Positions 25,892 through 32,783 of a stretch of 64,000 nt of DNA are shown piece by piece. The stretch's first letter is position 1; every line of letters starts with the position of its first letter. Under the pieces are notes generated by a model, which searched no databases, was not told where the DNA came from, and saw only the letters and a list, made by a program, of their open reading frames with translations. The stretch covers positions 62,001-126,000 of the forward strand of contig NZ_VXKK01000009.1 in NCBI RefSeq assembly GCF_008693105.1. The letters run 5' to 3'. The DNA comes from Corynebacterium flavescens. Its GTDB lineage: Bacteria; Actinomycetota; Actinomycetes; Mycobacteriales; Mycobacteriaceae. The position numbers and the translations under genes were made by a program.

Positions 25892-26386
25892 ATGAGCGAT
25901 GAGAATTTGTCCTTTGCGGTGACCGTAGCCCGCAATGAGGGGCAGTGGCTGGTGCGCAGCTTCAATGATGACTTCAGCGACATCCATACCTCCATCAACG
26001 CGGTGCGCTCCCTGCGTTCGGCGGAGGCGGCCTTTGCCCTTCTGTGCGTCGAGGATGATTACTTTGTCGTCGTGCGCCCCGTGCCAGGCGGGGTGCGCAT
26101 GGTGGTCTCTGATGCCACCTATGCCGTCGAGGATGACTTCGCCGCCGATTTCTTGGAGCTGCGTGACATCGACGTCCCCGACATCGATCCGGATGACTTG
26201 GAGGATGCGGAAGCCTATGGCGATGGGGATTTCGATATCTTTGCCGATCTGGGGCTCAGCGAGGATCAGTTGGGCTTCATCATCGATAACGAAGAAGATT
26301 GGCCCTCTGACATGCTGCTTCGCATCGCCGGTGACTTAGGCTTTGGGGATGAACTCGAGGAGATCATTGCAGAGATCACTGCCTAG
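25892..26386 (+). CDS. tRNA adenosine deaminase-associated protein
   Basis: A 164-residue acidic actinobacterial protein that is characteristically encoded just before tadA and named for that link. Visible traits: SFAVTVARNEGQWLVRSF, then FALLCVEDDYFVVVRPVPGGVRMVVSDA, followed by a highly acidic tail (D-I-D-P-D-D-L-E-D). No catalytic motif is present. The acidic character could help a complex with tRNA-binding TadA, but this is unproven. The gene ends 13 bases before the preferred tadA start, so the two form a small operon. The start ATG at 25892 lies close to the divergent tyrA start. Confidence 0.85.
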   Translation: MSDENLSFAVTVARNEGQWLVRSFNDDFSDIHTSINAVRSLRSAEAAFALLCVEDDYFVVVRPVPGGVRMVVSDATYAVEDDFAADFLELRDIDVPDIDPDDLEDAEAYGDGDFDIFADLGLSEDQLGFIIDNEEDWPSDMLLRIAGDLGFGDELEEIIAEITA

Positions 26387-26399
26387 GGAGCAGGGCCTC

Positions 26400-26849
26400 G
26401 TGCGCGCTGAGGAGAGGATGCGCCGGGCACTGGAGGTCGCGCGCCGCACCCCGGCGGGGGACATTCCGGTGGGCGCAGTGCTTTTCGACGGCGCCGGTAC
26501 CGAACTAGCCTGGGGCGTCAACCGCCGCGAGCAGCGCCAAGACCCGACGGCGCACGCGGAGGTGGAGGCTATCCGGGCGGGTGTGGCCAAGCACGGCGAT
26601 GGTTGGCGGCTGAGCGGCTGTGAACTCGTGGTCACCTTGGAGCCCTGCGCGATGTGCGCTGGCGCGATTCAAGCCTCGCGCATCGAGTCAGTAGTTTTCG
26701 GCGCCTATGAGGAGAAAACCGGGGCCTGTGGCTCGCGCGTGGAGGTGCTGCGCGCGCCGGGGGCGCTGCATGTTCCGCAGGTGCGCGGCGGGGTGCTGAA
26801 GGAAGAGTGTGCGCGGCTATTGCAGGACTTTTTCGCGGGGCTGCGTTAG
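26400..26849 (+). CDS. tadA: tRNA-specific adenosine deaminase TadA
   Basis: A zinc-dependent deaminase converting A34 of tRNA-Arg(ACG) to inosine; that tRNA is encoded at 21092-21164. Zinc site and catalytic Glu: TAHAEVEAIRAG (H-A-E) near residue 48 and LEPCAMCAGA (P-C-x2-C) near residue 79. The GACGSRVEVL region near 110 fits the family. The GTG at 26400 is chosen because GGGAGCAGGG lies upstream and it leaves the preceding stop free; a longer TTG start would overlap the partner gene. Its 149 residues are normal for the family. Confidence 0.9.
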   Translation: MRAEERMRRALEVARRTPAGDIPVGAVLFDGAGTELAWGVNRREQRQDPTAHAEVEAIRAGVAKHGDGWRLSGCELVVTLEPCAMCAGAIQASRIESVVFGAYEEKTGACGSRVEVLRAPGALHVPQVRGGVLKEECARLLQDFFAGLR

Positions 26850-26873
26850 ACCCTTTTCTTCACTCTTTCCTAG

Positions 26874-26905
26874 ACCATTTTCTGGATGGTGATTGAGAAT
26901 GGTCC
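26874..26905 (+). terminator. Possible terminator hairpin after tadA
   Basis: GACCATTTTC and GAGAATGGTC form an inverted repeat with one mismatch around a 12-base loop. No T run follows, so it could equally be an operator for csbD. Confidence 0.35.
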
Positions 26906-26965
26906 CTGCCAGCGTTGCATAAGACGCGTATCATGGGTGCTCACGCAACCTAAAGGAGGAAAATA

Positions 26966-27172
26966 ATGGGTGATTTTGAGAATAAGAAAGATGAGCTCGC
27001 CGGCAAGGCCAAAGAAGCAGTAGGTGATGCTACCAATAACGAGGAGCTGGAGAATGAGGGCAAGGCCGACCAGGTCACCTCAGACGCCAAGCAAAAGCTC
27101 TCCGATGCCGTAGATGGCATCAAAGACAAGGCCAATGAGGTTATTGGCAGCTTCAAGGATAAGGAAAAGTAG
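26966..27172 (+). CDS. CsbD-family stress protein, 68 aa
   Basis: A small, very hydrophilic CsbD-like (PF05532) protein with the family pattern K-x-x-E-L-A-G-K-A-K-E-A-V-G near residue 8 and a repeated amphipathic segment in the second half. Such proteins are general-stress-induced in B. subtilis and many actinobacteria, with unknown mechanism. An excellent AAAGGAGG site is 7 bases before the ATG. A TATCAT -10 lies at 26929-26934. Transcribed alone and closed by a strong hairpin. Confidence 0.85.
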   Translation: MGDFENKKDELAGKAKEAVGDATNNEELENEGKADQVTSDAKQKLSDAVDGIKDKANEVIGSFKDKEK

Positions 27173-27182
27173 GAGCTCCATT

Positions 27183-27218
27183 CCGCAGTAGTGCGGCGTT
27201 AATGTCGCACTACTGCGG
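27183..27218 (+). terminator. Strong hairpin after csbD-like gene
   Basis: CCGCAGTAGTGCG (27183-27195) and CGCACTACTGCGG (27206-27218) form a perfect 13-pair stem with a 10-base loop. The tail is not T-rich. Confidence 0.65.
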
Positions 27219-27291
27219 TGGCTTGCGGGGCGGCCTGCGCGCCGGGGCAGATGATTTTGTCCAGCGCGCGTGCTCACGTAACCTAGAGCGC

Positions 27292-27382
27292 GGTGGCGTG
27301 TCCGAGCGGCCGAAGGTGTTCGCCTCGAAAGCGAATGTTGGGTAACCCCCAACCGCGGGTTCAAATCCCGCCGCCACCGCCA
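27292..27382 (+). tRNA. tRNA-Ser (CGA)
   Basis: A class II tRNA of 91 bases: acceptor GGTGGCG/CGCCACC, encoded CCA, anticodon CGA flanked by the TTCGC/GCGAA stem, long variable arm, T-loop GTTCAAATC. A terminator hairpin follows directly. Confidence 0.97.
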
Positions 27383-27385
27383 CAA

Positions 27386-27428
27386 AAAATCGGCGGCTGT
27401 CCTGCGCAAAAGGGCAGTCGCCGATTTT
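27386..27428 (+). terminator. Terminator after tRNA-Ser(CGA)
   Basis: AAAATCGGCG...TCCT pairs with AGGGCAGTCGCCGATTTT over 18 positions with two imperfect pairs. A-rich and T-rich flanks make it usable in both directions. Confidence 0.75.
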
Positions 27429-27493
27429 CTTGTCTTGCCAGCCTGGGCTACTACACTGGTGCAGGTTCATGTTCTTCACGCAGAGGGTTATTC

Positions 27494-29917
27494 GTGGCTA
27501 AACTTCTTTATCGCCTGGGCCGTTGGTCCTTCCTTAATAAATGGAAGGTCATCATCGCGTGGATTATCCTGCTGGCCGCAGCAGGAATCACCGCCGTATC
27601 GCTGGCGAAACCAATGACGAGCGAGTTCTCCATCAAGGGCACGCCCGCCATTGATGCGACCGCTCGGACCATGGAGCTCTTCCCGGAGGGCGGCAACCCC
27701 GCCAACTCCGCCTCGGTCAACCTGGTTTTCCAGGCCCCGGAGGGTCAGAAACTCTCGGATCCGCACAACCGCGCGGCTATTGATGCGGTGATAGCCTCCC
27801 TCGAGGAGAATCTGGCCATGGGGGATACCCTGCGCTTTGGTAACCCGCTGGATGTCTCGCCCGCGTTGGAACAACAAATCATTGATCAGTTCACCGGCAT
27901 GGGCCTGCCGGAGCAATCCGCACGCCTTGATGCCGAGAACCTCGCCATGGTCAATGATGACGAGACCATTGCTTATACCACCTTTAACTTCGACGCCGAT
28001 AGTCCCTATACGGTGCAGCAGGCCGATAAGGACAAGGTCACCGCCGCCATGGACCTGGGCCGTTCCATGGGGATTAACGTCGAGGCCGGCGGCGCTGGCT
28101 TCGGCGACGAGATCGCCATCAACTCCACCTCTGAGGCCATCGGCCTGGGCGTGGCCTTCCTGGTCCTCATCTTTACCTTCGGCTCCTTGGTGGCCTCCGG
28201 GATGCCGCTTATCTCCGCCGTGGTCGGCGTGGGACTCGGTTCCCTGGGCGTCCTGGCCGCGACGCACTGGGTTGAGCTCAACAACATCACCCCGGTCCTG
28301 GCTGTGATGATCGGCCTGGCCGTCGGCATCGACTACGCGCTCTTTATCCTCTCCCGTTTCCGCTCCGAGCGCTCGCGCATGTCCGGCGCAGAGGCCGCGG
28401 GCATGGCGGTGGGTACCGCGGGATCTTCGGTGGTATTCGCCGGAGCCACGGTCTTTATCGCGCTTTTCGCGCTGCTCATTGCCAATATCGGCTTCCTCAC
28501 CGCCATGGGTCTCTCCGCCGCGGGCACAGTGGCGGTGTCGGTGCTTGTCGCCCTCACTCTTATCCCGGCCCTCCTGGGTCTTTTCGGCGACAAGGCCTTC
28601 AAAGGCGCTATCCCCGGGGTGGCGGGCAACCCCACTCGCAAGGGCAAGCGCCGCCGCGGCAAGACCATGGGCAGCCGCTGGGTGCGCGTGGTCCAGAAGG
28701 TGCCGGGCCTGGTCATGGCCTTCGTCGTTCTGACCCTGGGTGCTATGACCGTGCCGGTGCTCAACATGGAGCTCTCCCTTCCCGCGGATACCACCTCCAA
28801 CCCGGATACCACCCAGCGCAAGGCCGCAGATCTCCTCTCCGAGGGCTTTGGACCTGGCGTCAACGGCCCCTTCCTCGTGGTGGTGGATGCGCACCAGGTA
28901 AACACCGAATCCCAGGCGCTCGAGCCTTTGATGGCGGCGCAGTCTGAGGGCAGCCTCGAGGACCAGGCGGCCTTCGCCTCCTTCATGTACTCCGCGGATA
29001 GGCTCAAGGACATCGGCGGAGTCAAGCACGCTCAGATCGTGGGGCTTTCTTCCGATGGCCGCGCGGCCCAGATCATGGTCTCGCCCGATACCGCGCCCAC
29101 GGATAATGCCACCATCGCCACCGCGCATGCGCTGCGCACTGCCACCGCGGAGCTCGAGGATGTTACCGGCGCAGACATCGGCATGACGGGACTTACCGCA
29201 GTCCAGGTGGACATCACCGAGCGCCTCGAATCTGCGATGGTGCCGTACCTGGCCATCGTGGTGGGCCTGGCCATTGTCTTGCTGTTGATAGTCTTCCGTT
29301 CGCTGCTGGTCCCGCTCGTCGCTGGCCTGGGCTTCTTGCTCTCCGTCGGCGCCGCCTTCGGGCTGACGGTTCTGGTGTGGCAGGAGGGCCTGTGGGGCCT
29401 GGTGCCGGCCCCGGGTCCGCTGATTTCCTTCATGCCGATCTTCCTCATCGGCGTCACCTTCGGCCTGGCCATGGACTATCAGGTATTCCTGGTCACGCGC
29501 ATGCGCGAGCATATATCGCGCCACCCGCAGGGCACCGGCGGGAAGTACAGTCCGGTCGACGAGGCCACCATCATGGGCTTTAGCCAAGGCGCGCGCGTGG
29601 TCACCGCCGCGGCGATCATCATGATCTCCGTCTTCGTGGCCTTCATAAACCAGCCGCTGCCGTTTATCCAAATCTTCGGCTTTGCCCTGGCCGCAGGCGT
29701 GCTTTTCGACGCCTTCTTCGTCCGCATGTCCCTCGTGCCCGCCACCATGTTCCTCATGGGCAGGGCCACCTGGTGGATGCCGAAGTGGCTAGATAAGCTC
29801 CTGCCCGCGCTCGATATTGAGGGCACCGCGCTGGAGAAGGAATGGGAGCAATCCCATGCGCCGCGCACCGAGCAGTTTGCCCCCGTGCCGGATCGGGCAA
29901 AGCACGCGCGGGATTAG
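27494..29917 (+). CDS. MMPL-family RND transporter, 807 aa
   Basis: An MMPL-type exporter with the RND duplicated plan: one TM helix, an extracytoplasmic domain, five helices, then the same again. TM4-type motifs with the proton-relay Asp are GLAVGIDYALFILSRFRSE near residue 277 and FGLAMDYQVFLVTRMRE near residue 656. At 807 residues it is shorter than the mycolate exporters and resembles ActII-3/YdfJ-type MMPL proteins, so the cargo is probably a lipid or hydrophobic compound but cannot be named. The GTG at 27494 (VAKLLYRLGRW) is chosen: the same frame runs back through the tRNA and its terminator, which cannot be coding. Confidence 0.85.
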   Translation: MAKLLYRLGRWSFLNKWKVIIAWIILLAAAGITAVSLAKPMTSEFSIKGTPAIDATARTMELFPEGGNPANSASVNLVFQAPEGQKLSDPHNRAAIDAVIASLEENLAMGDTLRFGNPLDVSPALEQQIIDQFTGMGLPEQSARLDAENLAMVNDDETIAYTTFNFDADSPYTVQQADKDKVTAAMDLGRSMGINVEAGGAGFGDEIAINSTSEAIGLGVAFLVLIFTFGSLVASGMPLISAVVGVGLGSLGVLAATHWVELNNITPVLAVMIGLAVGIDYALFILSRFRSERSRMSGAEAAGMAVGTAGSSVVFAGATVFIALFALLIANIGFLTAMGLSAAGTVAVSVLVALTLIPALLGLFGDKAFKGAIPGVAGNPTRKGKRRRGKTMGSRWVRVVQKVPGLVMAFVVLTLGAMTVPVLNMELSLPADTTSNPDTTQRKAADLLSEGFGPGVNGPFLVVVDAHQVNTESQALEPLMAAQSEGSLEDQAAFASFMYSADRLKDIGGVKHAQIVGLSSDGRAAQIMVSPDTAPTDNATIATAHALRTATAELEDVTGADIGMTGLTAVQVDITERLESAMVPYLAIVVGLAIVLLLIVFRSLLVPLVAGLGFLLSVGAAFGLTVLVWQEGLWGLVPAPGPLISFMPIFLIGVTFGLAMDYQVFLVTRMREHISRHPQGTGGKYSPVDEATIMGFSQGARVVTAAAIIMISVFVAFINQPLPFIQIFGFALAAGVLFDAFFVRMSLVPATMFLMGRATWWMPKWLDKLLPALDIEGTALEKEWEQSHAPRTEQFAPVPDRAKHARD

Positions 29918-29938
29918 GGCTGCTCTAGACTGTCCCTC

Positions 29939-31225
29939 ATGCATAAACCGCCCGAGATTGATCTGAAACGCAACCTCTCCTTCGAGATCAAGACGCGCCT
30001 GGATGACACCAGCCCCGGCAAGCACGGACGCACCGGGGTCATCCACACCCCGCATGGGGACATCAAGACCCCTGCTTTTATCCCCGTGGCCACCAAGGCC
30101 ACCGTCAAGACACTGACGCCCGAGCAGATTCGGCAGACCGGCGCGCAGGCCATCTTGTCTAATGCCTATCACCTCTACCTGCAGCCTGGCTATGACATCG
30201 TTGATGAGGCCGGCGGGCTGGCTGAGTTTGAGAACTGGCACGGGCCCGCCTATACCGATTCGGGTGGTTTTCAGGTGATGTCTCTCGGCGTGGGTTTCAA
30301 AAAAGTACTGGCCATGGAGGTGGCCAACCTCACCGAGGGTGACGTGCGCGCTGCGAAGAAGGAACGCATGGCACAGGTCGATGAGGAGGGCGTGGATTTC
30401 AAGTCCATCATCGATGGCTCGAAGCACCGCTTCACGCCTGAGAAGTCCATGCAGATTCAGCACGGGCTCGGCGCGGACATCATGTTCGCCTTCGACGAAC
30501 TGACCACGCTGGTAGACACCCGTATCTACCAGGAGCAATCCGTGGCGCGTACCCACCGGTGGGCCAAGCGTTGCCTCGATGAGCACGAGCGTCTGACCAA
30601 TGAGCGCACTCATCGGCCGAAGCAGTCGCTATGGGGCGTCGTACAGGGCGCCCAGTACGAGGACCTGCGCCGCAAGGCGGCCCGCGGGCTAGTACAGCTA
30701 TCGCGGGCGGCTGAGGAGGCTGGGCGCCGCCCCTTCGGTGGTTTCGGCATCGGCGGGGCGCTGGAGAAGGAAAACCTGGGCACCATCGTCGGCTGGGTGT
30801 GCGATGAGCTGCCCGAGGACAAGCCGCGACACCTGCTAGGAATCTCCGAGCCGGATGATCTCTTCACCGCCATCGAGGCCGGCGCCGATACCTTTGACTG
30901 CGTGGCGCCAACCAGGCTGGGGCGCCGTGGAGGCGTTTATACCCTTGACGGGCGCCTTAACCTGAAGAACGCCCAGTTCAAGCGGGACTTCTCCGGCATC
31001 GATGAGGAGTTCGGCGGATATGTTTCGGAGAATTACTCGCGGGCCTATATCCGCCATCTGCTCAAGGCCAACGAGTTCCTGGCTGGAACCCTGTGCACCA
31101 TGCATAACCTTGAGTTTATGATTCGGCTCGTCGATAACATCCGCGCCTCCATAGAGGGCGGATACTACGCGGCCTACCGCGATGAGTTCACGGGGCGCTA
31201 CTACGCGGACTCGAGCGGGATGTAG
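29939..31225 (+). CDS. tgt: tRNA-guanine transglycosylase, divergent and lacking zinc cysteines
   Basis: This enzyme exchanges G34 of GUN-anticodon tRNAs for a 7-deazaguanine base (queuosine pathway). The catalytic general acid/base is in TDSGGFQVMSL near residue 103 and the nucleophile Asp in DTFDCVAPTR near 315. However, the C-x-C-x2-C zinc motif of bacterial Tgt is replaced by EFGGYVSE just before NYSRAY, while the fourth ligand His in MHNLEF is kept. The residue equal to Cys158 (FDEC) is Leu (FDEL), and the usual GGLxVGE loop reads GGFGIGG. It is 428 aa, longer than usual. Paired with a YhhQ-type transporter, it may use salvaged queuine or another base. Confidence 0.85.
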   Translation: MHKPPEIDLKRNLSFEIKTRLDDTSPGKHGRTGVIHTPHGDIKTPAFIPVATKATVKTLTPEQIRQTGAQAILSNAYHLYLQPGYDIVDEAGGLAEFENWHGPAYTDSGGFQVMSLGVGFKKVLAMEVANLTEGDVRAAKKERMAQVDEEGVDFKSIIDGSKHRFTPEKSMQIQHGLGADIMFAFDELTTLVDTRIYQEQSVARTHRWAKRCLDEHERLTNERTHRPKQSLWGVVQGAQYEDLRRKAARGLVQLSRAAEEAGRRPFGGFGIGGALEKENLGTIVGWVCDELPEDKPRHLLGISEPDDLFTAIEAGADTFDCVAPTRLGRRGGVYTLDGRLNLKNAQFKRDFSGIDEEFGGYVSENYSRAYIRHLLKANEFLAGTLCTMHNLEFMIRLVDNIRASIEGGYYAAYRDEFTGRYYADSSGM

Positions 31226-31908
31226 TTCTCGCGGGACTTGACCCACTTGATAACGCGGGTGGTCACGGGCAGAAGAACTACCTCAAGCAGGGTCTTCCAC
31301 ACGAAGCCGACGATGACATAGTTGAGGAAGCCTCCCACGGAGTCCACCCCGATGACGGGGGCGGCGATGAGGCAGAACAAGAAGGTATCTCCCAGCTCGC
31401 CGACCACGGTGGAGGCCACCAGTCGGCCGATGAGGCCCTTTTCGCCGCTCTTCTTCTTCATCCGGGTGAGTACCCAGGAGTTGAGGAGCTGGCCTACGAG
31501 GTAGCCCGCCAGGGAGGCAAGCAAGATCTGCGGAACGAGCCCCAGCGTCGCTGCGAAGGCGTCCTGGCCCTCATAGAAGTCTGCTGCCGGGAGCCAGATG
31601 GCGATATAGAAGCAGAGCACGGCGAGAATGGCCAGGCCAAAGCCCATGTAGATGGCGCGGCGGGTGGATTTGAAGCCATAGCACTCGGAGAGAACATCTC
31701 CCACGACGTAGGCCAGGGGGAAAAGGAAGAAGGCTCCGTCCGTGATGAGGGGGCCGAGCTGCACTCCCTTGGTGGCGTTGATATTAGAGATGATGAAGGT
31801 GACGACGAACACCGTGACCAGCCACGGATACAGTGCAGACTGTACCGGGATGAATCGGATGCTCTCGCCACCATTAGCGGTGGTTGCGGTTGCCGATTGA
31901 GTTGTCAT
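31201..31908 (-). CDS. yhhQ: YhhQ/DUF165-family queuosine precursor transporter
   Basis: A 235-residue protein of the DUF165/YhhQ family of 7-deazapurine (preQ0/preQ1/queuine) importers, with about six TM helices. Signature stretches: FIISNINATKGVQLG with the conserved N-x-x-A-x-K, the FPLAYVVGDVLSECYG helix, and STVVGELGDTFLFCLIA near residue 165. The ATG at 31906-31908 is used (MTTQSATATT). The last 25 bases overlap the 3' end of tgt on the other strand, so the two converge tail to tail. Together with tgt and the gluQ gene at 53133 this implies salvage-based queuosine modification. Confidence 0.85.
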   Translation of the reverse strand: MTTQSATATTANGGESIRFIPVQSALYPWLVTVFVVTFIISNINATKGVQLGPLITDGAFFLFPLAYVVGDVLSECYGFKSTRRAIYMGFGLAILAVLCFYIAIWLPAADFYEGQDAFAATLGLVPQILLASLAGYLVGQLLNSWVLTRMKKKSGEKGLIGRLVASTVVGELGDTFLFCLIAAPVIGVDSVGGFLNYVIVGFVWKTLLEVVLLPVTTRVIKWVKSRENYIPLESA

Positions 31909-32195
31909 AGGTAGCAATAGTGACATGCCGAATTCTTCCGCGCCTAACTCGCTTCACCCCGCCTAACCCACTTAAGGCCATGTGCACCCTGCCAGAGCGG
32001 TGTCCGGAGGGGGCGCTATTGTGGGCAGAAGTGGCGCATTCTTTTGGTCTTTATGGCATTGTTTTCCCTACGAGAATTTTGCCCGCCGTGTCTCTACACC
32101 AGTTTCCATCTATCACCCTCCCGGCGCTGCCTGAAGGACCTCTCTGCAAGAGGTGTTTCTTCGCGCAGCGTCACCGTTTTGAAAAGGTCATAATC
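31909..32195 (+). other. Upstream region of the tubulin/vWA operon
   Basis: This 287-bp gap must hold promoters for yhhQ (reverse) and the nine-gene operon (forward). A short hairpin, ACCTCT-CTGCA-AGAGGT, lies at 32138-32154, about 40 bases before the first ATG, and could be an operator or leader hairpin. I see no convincing -35/-10 pair. GAAAAGG before the ATG is a modest ribosome-binding site. Confidence 0.4.
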
Positions 32196-32783
32196 ATGAC
32201 GTTTGGCTCACCCGGCCCCCGCCCGCGTTTTGGCGGCGGAAACCCAGCCCCGCAAGGCGGGTCCTTCGGGCAACCCGGTCCTGCGGGTTCATTCCCTGCT
32301 CCCGCCCAACCCGGCGGGACTGCGGGCCCTACAGGCTCCGCAGGTTCGGCAGCCCCCAGTGGGGGCACACGGCCTTCCTTCGGGGGCGGTTTCGGGGCGG
32401 GCGCCCCAGAGCCCATGCCAGGAACGCAGCCCACACCTGCCGCCACCGCCCCCACCAAGGGGCCTTGGGCTTGGCTTATCGGTGCCGGAGTCGCGGCGAT
32501 CCTAGGCTTGATATTGGTTATCCTCGCCCCGCTTGTGGCTAGTGCCACCTCCACCCTTTTCTTCACGCTGGGGTTGTGCGGCTGGGCTTTGGCGGGAATC
32601 GTCTCCTTTGTTCTACTCGGCATCTACACGCTGAAGAACACGCAGCGCCAGGCGGAGACCTTCTATATCGAGGACACCACCCAGACCCTGCTTTACCGCA
32701 TCATCATGGGTGCTAGCTTCATTGTGGTCATCGGCGCTGCTGTAGAAATCGCCCTCTTCGTAGGCAAGGCGGTGGGGATCTAA
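32196..32783 (+). CDS. Pro/Gly-rich small membrane protein, first gene of the tubulin/vWA operon
   Basis: This 195-residue protein begins with about 85 residues of low-complexity Gly/Pro/Ala/Phe sequence containing repeated F-G-G-G/PxFG elements. Three TM helices follow (WAWLIGAGVAAILGLILVIL; FFTLGLCGWALAGIVSFVLLG; IIMGASFIVVIGAAVEIALF), with a polar loop KNTQRQAETFYIEDTTQ between helices two and three. It is not a recognised family. The disordered tail resembles in composition the C-terminal tail of the next protein. The ATG at 32196 has GAAAAGG upstream. Its stop shares one base with the next ATG (TAATG), so translation is coupled. Confidence 0.75.
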   Translation: MTFGSPGPRPRFGGGNPAPQGGSFGQPGPAGSFPAPAQPGGTAGPTGSAGSAAPSGGTRPSFGGGFGAGAPEPMPGTQPTPAATAPTKGPWAWLIGAGVAAILGLILVILAPLVASATSTLFFTLGLCGWALAGIVSFVLLGIYTLKNTQRQAETFYIEDTTQTLLYRIIMGASFIVVIGAAVEIALFVGKAVGI

